Positions 11,301-18,910 of a DNA stretch of 64,000 bases are shown here, piece after piece. Location: NCBI GenBank assembly GCA_964017065.1, contig OZ024785.1, positions 15,845,588-15,909,587 on the forward strand. The letters are read 5' to 3'. The notes beneath the pieces are model-generated. The model had not been told where the DNA came from, searched no databases, and was given only the letters and a program-made list of their open reading frames with translations. Source of the DNA: Haliclona indistincta. Lineage: Eukaryota; Porifera; Demospongiae; Haplosclerida; Chalinidae. Position numbers and translations under genes: made by a program. Positions within the stretch are counted from its first letter, which is position 1. The number at the start of each line of letters is the position of its first letter.

Positions 11301-14300
11301 AAGGTCGGCGGACCTAGCAAAACTCAACCTGGCAGGTCTCAGAACCACACCAGAGGGCGCTGTATTCCTTCCCACGGCCTTAGCCAAACAATCCACCGCC
11401 AATAAGGCGATTAAGGATTTCTTTTTTCCTAGATTTCCGGACAACGTAAAACTCTGCCCGGTTCATTCGTTATCTCTGTACATCGAGAGGACGAAACAGC
11501 TCAGAGGAACAGCCACACAGCTGTTTATTGCAATTATTAAGCCACACCTCCCGGTAACTTCGTCTACCGTGGCAAGGTGGCTGAAGAAGGTGATCGGTGA
11601 CTCCGGTATCGATACTAATATCTTCAAGGCACATTCAATCAGAGGTGCAACTACCTCTGCGGCCTCTAACCAAGGAGTCACCACTGAAGATATATTGAAA
11701 GCAGCTGATTGGAGTAATAGTTCTACCTTTCAGCGGTTTTACTACAAGCCTGTTCGTGACGCTACCTTTGCTAGAACAGTGCTATCCGTTAGCTACAAAC
11801 AACACAATTGATATGTGAGACTGAGCCTTCTGAAATATAATATCAGAATGGCTAAGACCACGAAGTGGTTGAATGCTATTCTGCATTATATGAAGAAGGT
11901 GAAGTCGAGCATATCAATGTTCCCACCCTCCCACTCCTAAGGGATAATTTGATATGCTTTCGCTTCACTCCTACTGAGGGTAGTTTCTTTCGGTTATCCA
12001 AAAGGCCGAAGTGTGACCACGTGTAGCTAACTTTTATAGTACCGTAAAGACCCGCCTATGGGCGGGGAACTATACCGTAAATACTACAAACTAACTGTAA
12101 TTATTAGAAAACTGGGCCATACACAATTGATATGCTCGACTTCACCTTCTTCATATAATGCAGAATAGCATTCAACCACTTCGTGGTCTTAGCCATTCTG
12201 ATATTATCATTGCCGATCGGCAATGATATGTAGGGATGACCTCGAACTAAGATGGCGGCTACTCATGTGTGAAAATGAGTTTTCGCACATATCTCTACTG
12301 TTATACATTTCTACTGCATTTTAACTATCTATGAGGGAATCTGAAGTGCGAGCGCTTGCAGGAAGTCTATGAAAGTCGCCGGGACTGCTTGCTTGACGAC
12401 GAAAATCAAGATGGCGACTCTCAGAGAGCCGTTGCAGATCTTCGCTGTTTTAGCGTTTCTCGAGATTCCAGACATCTAGGATTGATCAGACGATTGTTCT
12501 GAGCAAGAAAATATCTTTGGCGAAGCTGGCAGACGTTTCTAAAGTGGTAAACTAAAATCGCCGCCCACGCGAATTGTTCATCTTCTTTCTTCTTCTTCTT
12601 CTTCTTCTTCTTCTTCTTTCAGTAAGCCTAGCGCTGTCTTGAGAGAACGAATCACTACCAAACCTGCACCATCGCATGTGTATGCATCTGGGGTAGTGCA
12701 CTTACTTCTTAGATAGGCATCAAACACTACAAGAAACGAATAATCCTTGAAAAACATGGGTTTTGGACCGTTTTGGACAGTTAGAGCGATTCCATTAATT
12801 AACCCTCTTGTCGCTGTTGATCATTGACTCCGCCCACATCAGTTTTGAAACTGAACTCGGTTGTCGCTTTCTCTCTGCTCTGGGCGCTTCAGCGCGCAAG
12901 GTAGAGCCTAGAGGTATGAACAAGCAGTATACTATACCCTGGGTAGCACTGATCTGTCTATGCTGACATCATTACCCACGGCAGGCGCGAACCGGACGAC
13001 GGTGGCTACCCGATCTCAGCCTGGGGCATAGGCTACTAGTTTCTTACACTACCCGGCGTAGGCTATACCCATAGGACCCTGTGCTGTTGACAACTGGACA
13101 TTGTAACAAGCTAGAAGCCTCTGTGATCGTGATATCAACATCAACATGCAAGCCTGGGACTAGTCTACGGACTAGCCATGGCATCATACACTGAGTTGTT
13201 AGTGTTAGTCTTTCTTCATCCATCACAGTGCTAAGAAATATCATGTTGTCAACTCATACTCTCAACCTCTCTAACTAATTTAAACCTTTTCATTATTCTT
13301 GTGATTGCCGATAATAACATTCCATGTTCCTTGACTCTCTGTCTAGAGGCTATTAACCTTCTGATCTACTAGACTAGTATCTGCTGCTCACAGAGTTGTA
13401 AAAATGAAATAAGAGCTAGCATAGCTAGAATACAGCTAATAAGTTCAAACTGATAGTGATAAAAAAGTAACAGGAACAAGTAAAGTAAAAAAGTTTTAAT
13501 AAAAAAAACTAAAAAGTGTAGGGATGACGCTTGCAAAAGTAAAGGAACAAGATGGGATGATGCTTGCAAAAGTAAAGGAACAAGATGGGATGATGCTTGC
13601 AAAAGTAAAGGAACAAGATGGGATGACGCTTGCAAAAGTAAAGGAACAAGATGGGATGATGCTTGCAAAAGTGAAGTATGTAAAAGTCCCAAGTATCCCT
13701 ACATCAGCGGCTTGAAGGAGGACGCAGTCCGATGAAGTAATTGACGGTTGTAAACAACTAGAGGTATTTGTGTTTGGAGGACGCAGTCCGATAAAGTAAT
13801 TGACGGTTGTAAACAACTAGAGGTATCTGTGTTTGGAGGACGCAGTCCGATGAAGTAATTGACGGTTGTAAACAACTAGAGGTATCTGTGATTGGAGGAC
13901 GCAGTCCGATGAAGTAGTTGACAGTTGTGAATAACTAGAGGTATCTGTGGTTTGGAAGACACTGTCACACAGTCCGATTAAGTAATTGATGGTTGTAAAA
14001 GGTATAGGAAGAGGATTCCGCATTTGTCAGTTACACGCCATCGCAGCAAGCCGCTGATGTAGGGATACTTGGGACTTTTACATACTTCACTTTTGCAAGC
14101 ATCATCCCATCTTGTTCCTTTACTTTTGCAAGCGTCATCCCATCTTGTTCCTTTACTTTTGCAAGCATCATCCCATCTTGTTCCTTTACTTTTGCAAGCA
14201 TCATCCCATCTTGTTCCTTTACTTTTGCAAGCGTCATCCCTACACTTTTTAGTTTTTTTTATTAAAACTTTTTTACTTTACTTTTATTAAGGAATGATGA

Positions 14301-14439
14301 GATGAAGATGACAGAATGTGCTGCCTATGGTACTCATCATGATCCACCCTCCTCTGTGGGTGCAGTGGAGTATGACAACATCAATGAAACACAACTATCT
14401 GATACTATGTTGTCACCTCATGATGACCATACATCATGA
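5313..14439 (+). CDS. Receptor B1: Cys-rich ectodomain, TM, tyrosine tail; interrupted by 8-kb transposon block
   Basis: Exons inferred by comparison with B2-B5: 5313-5421, 5471-5513, 5575-5945, 6006-6159, 14292-14439; predicted 274 aa. It has a signal peptide (MGYDCRITILLLVIF), a Cys-rich N-glycosylated ectodomain of about 150 aa with no family I recognise, a TM helix (GLILGIVVTYLLFMVIG), and a tail with AAYGTH and a VEYDNI site homologous to the A tail. The penultimate tail exon (GIYDNP, present in B2-B5) is absent: about 450 bp of intron-exon-intron is replaced by transposons (6220-14283). That exon is phase-symmetric, so exon 4 can still join the last exon in frame. The donor after exon 3 reads GCAGGT where other copies have GTAAGT, requiring a GC-AG intron. 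Whether an 8-kb intron is spliced is unknown, so B1 may be a pseudogene. Confidence 0.55.
6244..6918 (+). CDS. Transposon companion ORF (charged, unknown function), 5' end missing
   Basis: The frame is open from about 6235 to the TAA at 6916-6918 without a convincing ATG. Coding-like sequence (EFDDQIPDGDFNVGYFEG) already begins at about 6250, upstream of the first usable start, so the N-terminus is truncated or lies on a lost exon. It has an acidic run (YYEDDEDDE), a Lys/Arg stretch (RKKRKKNK), a helical Glu-rich segment, and a C-terminal LRILQSLLEDGIL region. It sits tail-to-tail with the transposase 78 bp downstream, suggesting a two-gene element. I do not recognise a catalytic domain. Confidence 0.5.
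   Translation, partial: LYHEFDDQIPDGDFNVGYFEGSSHKKKWLVSADDLTAMYAKFKGKKNIALWCDGKETPYYEDDEDDENPRKKRKKNKDNLTKKVSEQEEELESVFQKLRGMHENKWSGPQYRLWARAIVSGVHESDKNPPNAPMFNGGIPKQPKESLVDAFAGAAKVIAKAFAPPTKDAENAPIHFSPSKKVDVRLKNLEQLRILQSLLEDGILSFDEFTQQKRIVLQELNTLS
6997..7977 (-). CDS. IS630/Tc1-like DDE transposase (326 aa), DD34E
   Basis: Cut-and-paste transposase, apparently full length and uninterrupted. The N-terminus carries a helix-turn-helix (VAANLGVDTATVYRIVERF, residues about 34-52) followed by a second DNA-binding helix region. The DDE core is complete: D157 in IFVDETG, D241 in VILDNCSIHH, E276 in YSPDLNPIEE. The 34-residue gap between D241 and E276 is the Tc1/IS630 spacing. The start is the ATG whose reverse complement ends at 7977. 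The element's terminal inverted repeats were not found, and its right side abuts DIRS sequence, so it may be truncated or nested. Confidence 0.85.
   Translation of the reverse strand: MTSCEPHRRRAYDEDLRWRMVWQREGLGTKCKDVAANLGVDTATVYRIVERFRKTGSVSKTSHPSRQVFRKLTVGAEMFIMHIVLRRPGIYLHEIARELYDNLGVDVTLSTICMFLNKNGFTRQRLKITASQRDDFLRMQFISEVSLYDKDMMIFVDETGSDRRNSIRRYGYSIRGRPLVSEKMLVRGKRISAISCMSVHGILDCKTVTGSVDGSVFYDFVQMSLLMPFNGRNPHSVVILDNCSIHHVQEIVHMIQEVGALVHFLPPYSPDLNPIEETFSKVKATLKLLDQEADMGESPENLVLSAFSYITKDDCQNWIDHAYPQL
8086..8868 (+). CDS. DIRS Gag-like protein, start not found
   Basis: This is the first third of an open frame running 7909-11811. From about residue 60 it shows an acidic stretch (DDFSDEEDTA) and then a segment with KLLGNASAQISRLRRKK and DAAPSLFGDDF, typical of DIRS Gag proteins (family knowledge). 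There is no in-frame ATG before the RT frame begins, so initiation is upstream (lost), non-AUG, or by another mechanism. Beyond about 8870 the same frame is still open but turns Arg/Ser/Pro-rich, which looks like the shadow of the overlapping RT frame. Confidence 0.6.
8813..10993 (+). CDS. DIRS reverse transcriptase / RNase H / Dam-like methylase polyprotein
   Basis: Open frame of 726 codons in the +1 frame relative to Gag. The first ATG is at 8906, but the frame opens at about 8813, overlapping Gag, so translation may use frameshifting. RT motifs in order: FLVPKKDGGMRPVINLKGLN, TKVDLKDAYFTIPI, LPFGLSSAPWVFTK and the catalytic YIDDILVL (about 9562-9585). RNase H follows (ESDASRMGWGASC, LELLAATLAARTF, LLIDNQTAVAYI; about 10060-10280). 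A C-terminal segment with YANPPWNLIGR (about 10600) matches the methylase-like domain of DIRS elements. Replicates the element through an RNA intermediate. No internal stops. Confidence 0.85.
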   Translation: MEQERQVKPQEVTPLTVCITNVNCHQSVIQTMLCQRGVIPLKGFTEVKHSIVPIAGRLTLFSINWGKVTQDQWVLSTIQGYRLELLRSPVQLRYPRETIASSEEQSLIREEIQKMLQKGAITELTPLEAQQGFYSNLFLVPKKDGGMRPVINLKGLNEYIVPHHFKMEGIHTLKDLLRRNDWMTKVDLKDAYFTIPIHTRDRPLLRFSALGSQYQFTCLPFGLSSAPWVFTKTLKPVTTLLRDLGVRLVIYIDDILVLAESQEKVRDHTLGLIYLLECLGFVVHPEKTVTTPTQEIEFLGMLVDSRSMELRVPGNKLKKIRQEAAKVASQSPQPTAREVSRLLGKLNAVSQAIPPGPLFCRAIQRDLAASLSAGHQQYDVPCPLSPSAREELTWWSDQLTGWNRKSLVLRKPDLQIESDASRMGWGASCNGVQTGGPWSRKETAYHINCLELLAATLAARTFLKGQVNKRILLLIDNQTAVAYINNLGGTVSAQATLLAKNLWLWCLERDVLLTAQYLPGEENVRADTESRVMRDRSDWMLNPSIFRRIQGHFRNLEIDLFASRLSSQLPRFFSWRPDPFAEATDALLQDWKSLRGYANPPWNLIGRVLSKVEEQTIDQLVLIAPIWPSQPWYPKLLSLLASYPLRINHQGRVMIEVWERSLPEVSPPLAVWPISGNTMQTREFQEKLQISSCHHGGRSLRSPTIPSVRSGLAGVLNGASIPFQDL
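10835..11811 (+). CDS. DIRS tyrosine recombinase
   Basis: C-terminal part of the frame that starts as Gag. It has a SAM-like core-binding region (SAQSYDSLCKKWISWC..LNSYRSAIASMH) and a catalytic domain with the Arg in LTRPSRSADL, the HxxR box in AHSIRGATTSAA and the nucleophilic Tyr in FQRFYYKPV. It integrates the circular DNA intermediate without target duplication, as known for DIRS elements. It lies in the Gag frame, and its upstream half overlaps the RT frame by over 150 bp. It ends in TGA at 11809-11811, 28 bp before the inverted repeat. Confidence 0.85.
11839..12205. repeat. DIRS 3' inverted repeat, two 80-bp arms
   Basis: Positions 11839-11918 are the reverse complement of 12126-12205 (80 bp each, seen by eye), separated by 207 bp. 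The arms contain TGGCTAAGACCACGAAGTGG. The spacer contains an ACCGTAAAG..ACCCGCC..GGCGGG..ACCGTAAA symmetric stretch. This is consistent with a DIRS terminal/internal complementary region. Confidence 0.8.
12206..13477. mobile_element. Diverged hairpin-headed element and flank, non-coding
   Basis: It opens with a 22-bp perfect palindrome (12206-12227, arm ATCATTGCCGA), followed by ATGTAGGGATGACC and AAGATGGCGGCTAC. This is the same order as the heads at 17371 and 63217, but with a different hairpin sequence. Downstream it keeps a pyrimidine microsatellite (about 12581-12620, CTT repeats) followed by GCCTAGCGCT, also seen in the other copies. From about 12650 to 13477 no coding sequence or family was recognised. 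Confidence 0.5.
13478..14283. mobile_element. Perfect 237-bp fold-back element
   Basis: The left arm 13478-13714 and right arm 14047-14283 are inverted copies of equal length and, as read, identical order of variants. Each arm begins with AAGTAAAGTAAAAAAG, then holds five 33-bp units starting GGGATGA and containing GCTTGCAAAAGTAAAGG, and ends with ATCCCTACATCAGCGGCTTG. The loop is 332 bp and holds 59-bp tandem repeats. The right edge abuts native receptor B sequence exactly at 14284. ORFs through the repeats are repeat artefacts. Confidence 0.85.
13717..14010. repeat. 59-bp tandem repeat in fold-back loop
   Basis: Units start at 13717, 13776, 13835 and 13894 (exactly 59 bp apart), with a fifth degenerate unit near 13954. 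The unit starts GGAGGACGCAGTCCGATGAA and includes TTGACGGTTGTAAACAACTA. Each unit contains a short inverted repeat (GGA..GTCC). Confidence 0.85.
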
Positions 14440-14654
14440 AGTAAAGTAGCACTCACAGCTATAGATGCAGCGAGGCGTGAAGGAATGTTCGCGCCTAGTA
14501 GCCACCGCTAAATAAGAGGATATGACGCATGATGACGTTAGACACACCCCTTGATGGACAACTGATCGCTGTGAGTTGAGCACGTTATCCTCTGGCTAAG
14601 CGCGTTGTGCGCTTCTGTAGTGGAAGACTGGCAGCCAAGACTCTTGTCTAAACC

Positions 14655-15049
14655 ATGGTGTATATCTGTTGTATGTATGGATGTTCCAGTCGCTCTGGGA
14701 GAGATCGAAATGTTAGCTTTTACCGTTTTCCCCATGGAAATAAAGAAAGGATGGACAAGTGGACAGCAACAATCCGCCGGGCGGACTGGAAACCGACTCA
14801 AAATTCAAGGTTATGCAGCAAGCATTTCATAGAAGGTAACTCAATGTTCTATGCAGTAAAAGTAACCATCCTTCAATGGCTACAGGGAAGCCACACAACC
14901 ATCCAACCCATCCAGACTATGTTCCTAGTGTTTTGCCTCACAACTATGGGAAAAAAGCACGAAATGCGGATACTAGCAGATTTAATAGAATGATGAAAAG
15001 AAGAATACAAGAAGAAGAGAAGCAGCAAAGAGCCTTGAGAAGATTTTAA
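14655..15049 (+). CDS. Stand-alone THAP zinc-finger protein (114 aa)
   Basis: Two exons, 14655-14835 and 14886-15049 (phase 1). The C2CH THAP signature is complete: Cys in VYICCMYGC, FYRFP, a conserved Trp in KWTATIRR, and C-S-K-H-F. After the splice comes DYVPSVLP, which matches the AVPTIF-like end of THAP domains. The protein then has a basic tail rich in Lys, Arg and Glu ending RRIQEEEKQQRALRRF. It probably binds the element's ends. In related elements THAP is usually fused to a transposase; here it stops right after, so either the transposase part was lost or THAP acts as a separate factor. Confidence 0.75.
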
Positions 15050-15193
15050 CTATTTGTTCAGCTCTGATCAATCTATCTTCATCTATTGTTTAGAATTATT
15101 TATTCACGTTCTGCATGCTGTTTCTACATGTCATATTTAACTTAATTCATGTTCATCATTACAGACACTAAGAATGACAGTATTATAACAGAG

Positions 15194-17074
15194 TTATTGT
15201 CTGCAATCTGGGCAAAACCAAGCACCTTTTGGTGTGGATCTTAGATTGACGCATGGGTAATGAAACCTTCCATATTTACAATGTTGCGAATCACACAGTA
15301 TCATGTCTCCTGCCTCTCCTTTCTGGCAGTAGCAGAAAATACCACTTGCTTCACTAGGATGTACGTAGCCGTCTGCATCTGTGCCACGCAAGACACGAGG
15401 GAATATTGTAGACACAAAGAATCGTTGCAGTTTAGCCTCCATCTGTTGAAAAAAATGACTGTCAAACTTGATTCTTTCTATGAAGATGTCTTTTGGTGTC
15501 CAGCAAACAAAATCACAATATGAGAGATTGATGATCCCCATCTGTCCTTGTACCTGATAATAGTACTCGTGGGTACGCGAGAGACGGAAATCTGTACTTG
15601 ACGAGCCATTGTTGCAAAGATAAGGGGCACAAGTTGGACTAGCATGTCGGATACTGTAAGGGCATTTTATCTCTATAGTTCCTTCCCCGCAGCAAGAGCA
15701 AGCAACAAGGCCATCGGGAGAGGCGCCAAGATAGGGATACATAGTATTGACGTGCAGGCCAGTGTCTTTCACCTTAAATGAAGAATGTGATGCTCTCATT
15801 TTTACTCGGTACTGTTGCTTGGCTTTCGATTCATTCTCTAAACCCCATGTTATTGCAGCACTTCTTGGTGGAGGACCTAGCTGTAGAACTTGCTTTACCA
15901 GAGACTGAGATGGTCTGTCGATAGAGGTATGGCAAATGGATCGAAATCGCGAAGCTGTCAAACGTCCTTTTCGATGCTCAAACCAAGTTTGGGACTGGGA
16001 CTGCAAGCGTGTACATTCAACAAGATACTTTGCTTCCTCCACGGTGATTTTCAGTTCTTTGAAAACTGATGCACTTTCTTGGTGCATTGACGCTGAGGTT
16101 AATTGCCGATACTTAGGGTGATAGAATGAGGTGATTGTGCGAGGCAGTTTTTTCAGTGCGGCACGAGAGTCTTGGTTGTCTCTTGGGAAAAAAACATCAA
16201 GAACAGCTGCTTTAGGGTAAAGGTTTTTTAGACCTTTAAGAAAAGCCATCTTTTCACTATAAGTTGGAGTATAAGAAAGCTCATCAGCAGACTGATTTGC
16301 ACAGTCGTCCTCAACATCGGATTCGTTGTTGTCGTCTGCTATGTCTTCACCGACCTTCGGCTGTGTGAAATCTATGTCTACTATCTTTGCTGGTTCATGC
16401 TAGAAAAATAAAACAATAATGATAACAGACATGCAAGTATTCCACAGTATGTTACTCACAGTGGTAGAGCATACTTCATTCCAACGGCAGGCATTTGATG
16501 TAACAGATGTGTAACCGTTCCTAACCGCACAATCAATCTTGAATAAAATTGCTGCGGCATGTGAACACCCCTCCCCAAGTCTACAATAAATTTCACATCA
16601 TGTCAGACTAATCTAGTAGCAAACACACTCACCCGGCCTTGCATGTACAGTGAGCTGTAATAATACTCCCATCTGACTTCATCGCAACCCAAGAGTGATT
16701 AGCCTATCTGGAGACTTTTGGCTTGGATTAACAAAAGACATACACACACAGGATTGGGTTGACTTCACACTGAAGATCTTGATATTTCGTACGTGACCAC
16801 TTTGGAAGTAGTTGTATGCTTCCATACTCTTCCACTGTAGCAGCTGAGCCTGTGTGAACGTCCCAGGTCTATTGACAAAATAGCAGAAAATGTTGCCATA
16901 CTCCACTGGAGGCCACTTCGTCATATCGTCCTCAAAGAGGTCACTTTCCCAAAGCTGGTATGGATCCTCTGCTTCAGCATTCAGGCCAACCAACTGTAGT
17001 TTCTCTTTATACCTGGACTTCGCTACGAAGTCTAAGGACCGAAAATACTCGCTCATCGAATTCTTCCAAAGCAC
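15194..17074 (-). pseudogene. YqaJ-type nuclease with SWIM and PHD zinc fingers, one frameshift
   Basis: Exons on the minus strand: 16399-15194, about 16579-16460, and 17074-16632. The largest exon holds the YqaJ/lambda-exonuclease-like fold: WFEHRKGRLTASRF, a WGLENE motif, GASPDGLV (catalytic Asp) and TIEIKCP (Glu-x-Lys). It ends with a PHD finger (CYC..C..C..HYPC..W.C..C). The upstream exons encode a SWIM zinc finger (CTCKAG / LGEGCSHAA). Between the N-terminal exon and the SWIM segment the frame shifts by one base near 16695, while both sides look well conserved, so the copy is broken or has a sequencing error. Role: an accessory nuclease of ISL2EU elements, function not established. Confidence 0.7.
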
Positions 17075-17370
17075 GCGTAGTCGATAGTAGAAGAAGAAGA
17101 GGAGATACCGCTGGAGACAGCTATGTGAACGTGTCCATCAATGGGCGTGACTAACGTCATCATACGTCATGTCCTCTTATTTTGTCGTGGCTACTAGGCG
17201 CGAACATTCCTTCACACCTCGCTGCGGAAACCATCTATAGGTAGCCATCATAGCTTATAGTGATTCTGACATGATGTCACATGATGCCGGATATTGTATC
17301 TCATTTCAAAGTTAACTAATCTCAGTGCATGATCAAGCATATTCATCGTCTAATACTATTACACCTCTAT

Positions 17371-18609
17371 TAGGGAGACACGGTAGTGTCTCCCTATGTA
17401 GGGTTGAACGAGAAAACAAGATGGCGGCTACATACAATGTATTAGCGTTCAAATGCTGATATTTCGCCTGGTCATGAATTGTATACGTCAAAAGACACTT
17501 AAATCTGCTCTCTGGCGTTGCCCCATCCTACAGTAGCAAGGAGATTGCTCGAAGTTGTTACTAAAGTGACGAACCTGGAAACGGTGAAAATCGTGTTTCG
17601 TCATCTTCGTTTTCTTCTTTCTTTCTTTCTTCAGCGCGCCTAGCGCCTTTACGCGAGCAATGCCGAGACCAAAACACCCACGAACAGTCGTGAAATTCTC
17701 CTGGCAGGTGCCTTTTGAACTTAGTTTTTAGCGAAACGTCGATATAAATTCCGCGATTTCTCGATCGTGATCCATTGTCAGCTAAGTGTTAGACGCCATT
17801 GATGTTATTGAGCAATACGCACGTGACCAAGCAGTGGTTAGCGCACGTGACCAAGCACTAGCTTGAGCATCGCCGCGCGCCTTATGGATCACGGAGAACA
17901 CATACATGTATTTGTCTGGAGTCTTCGAAGAACGGTAAGCTCGTATAGGATCACCATTCTGCGCTTGCCAGATAATTACAACCACCGTACATGTCTACAA
18001 ACAATTGTGGGCGGTGCTCGTATCCACTGCATGCATGCATGTGTAGGCGAGCTGATATGTACAGCATAACAATTATTATTAGCTACAAGTTTAAAATTCT
18101 TAATAACAAAGAAAAGCCACCAACAACAGGAAAACTAAACCAATGGTGGAAACAAAGACAGCTCAGTACGTGCATGATATTGAACTGCACTTCGCTGAAA
18201 AAGAAAAAAAAGGACACAAACAAGAAAATTAAAAAGATTTCTATCGAAATCAAAAGGATGTAGGGTTGTGAAATCTACCACTGGTCCACAATGTAAACTA
18301 ACAAGGAACAAGCATGGAATGGTAACACGATTGACTTGCTAACAGACCATAGATCCCTACATCAGTGGCTGTACATAAGATCAATATTTTGTCACAAGCT
18401 GAATGCACGTTAGGTGTCAGTCAACAGCAACTAGCTGAACTAGCTATAACCAACCACAGCAGCCACTGATGTAGGGATCTATGGTCTGTTAGCAAGTCAA
18501 TCGTGTTACCATTCCATGCTTGTTCCTTGTTAGTTTACATTGTGGACCAGTGGTAGATTTCACAACCCTACATCCTTTTGATTTCGATAGAAATCTTTTT
18601 AATTTTCTT
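17371..18609 (+). mobile_element. Hairpin-headed / fold-back-tailed element, copy X1
   Basis: The head is a hairpin (arms AGGGAGACAC 17372-17381 and GTGTCTCCCT 17386-17395, loop GGTA), followed by ATGTAGGG and AAGATGGCGGCTACATACAA. The body has a pyrimidine-rich tract (about 17610-17632) ending CAG, like an intron acceptor, and short coding-like pieces (MPRPKHPRTVVKFSW; VFVWSLRR), none long. The tail is the 150-bp inverted repeat at 18222-18609. It is co-linear with the inverted copy at 51909-53917, which carries an extra ORF just after the shared ATG. Insertion into the duplicated unit is evident from the paralogous empty sites. Confidence 0.7.
18222..18609. repeat. 150-bp perfect inverted repeat (tail of X1)
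   Basis: The left arm 18222-18371 mirrors 18460-18609 around an 88-bp loop. The arms start with AAGAAAATT, contain the small hairpin GATTTCTATCGAAATC and the motif GGATGTAGGG, and end with ATCCCTACATCAGTGGCTG. Confidence 0.85.
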
Positions 18610-18910
18610 TACCTCATGATTTCTCTAAAAAAATCCAGTGTAATAGCTACGGAACATCTATACAGTACAATTAGAATTACACGGTAAGTGCTACAACAGG
18701 TCTCACCTTCAACTCTCACAGGATGTTTCTGGCCTGTTTATTTGTGTGAGCGACCGGGAGTGAGGCTACTGCAAATGTCAACACCAAACGGCAGTCGTAA
18801 ACAAGCCCCGCCTATTTTAACACGCTCAAATTTCAAAACAAGAACACACTGAACGCCCCCCCCCCCCCATCAACTATTTCGGTCCACGGTATCTATACGC
18901 TGTGGCGACA

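Larger units (their letters stand above)
8050..12205 (+). mobile_element. DIRS-type tyrosine-recombinase retrotransposon
   Basis: The gene content is diagnostic: Gag, then RT/RNase H with a Dam-like methylase domain, overlapped by a frame ending in a tyrosine recombinase, with no LTRs and no integrase. The 3' end carries an inverted-repeat structure (11839-11918 against 12126-12205). The left terminal repeat was not identified: Gag sequence continues back to about 8086 without a start codon, next to the transposase. The element therefore looks 5'-truncated, or was entered by the neighbouring transposon. Boundaries are approximate. Confidence 0.85.
6220..14283. mobile_element. Compound transposon block inside receptor B1
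   Basis: Homology to the other B copies stops at about 6219 (GCTATGCACA) and resumes at 14284 (TTATTAAGGAATGATGAG). Between lie, in order, a companion ORF plus DD34E transposase, a DIRS retrotransposon, a diverged hairpin-headed element and a perfect fold-back element. The block replaced the intron and small exon found in the sister genes, so at least one deletion accompanied the insertions. Confidence 0.8.
14464..17235. mobile_element. ISL2EU-type (Harbinger-related) DNA transposon, about 2.8 kb
   Basis: The ends are inverted repeats: GATGCAGCGAGG at the left and CCTCGCTGCGG..CATC at the right, then a shared GTGAAGGAATGTTCGCGCC/GTAGCCAC block and a further block with ATGACG..GTTAG. TATA (or TA) is duplicated at both flanks (14460-14463, 17236-17239). 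The empty site CAGCTATAGGTAGCC is seen after B4 and B5. It encodes a THAP protein (plus strand) and a YqaJ-type nuclease (minus strand), a combination known for ISL2EU. No DDE transposase core was found, so it is probably non-autonomous. The right TIR carries a 7-bp extra segment compared with the left. Confidence 0.8.

Noticed and set aside
13524..13715. ORF of repeated KVKEQDGMMLA units
   Set aside because: It is a translation of the 33-bp direct repeats of the fold-back arm; the same reading appears inverted in the other arm. No coding evidence.
13500..14250. CRISPR-like array
   Set aside because: The 33-bp and 59-bp repeats are directly adjacent without unique spacers and lie in a symmetric fold-back element of a eukaryotic genome.
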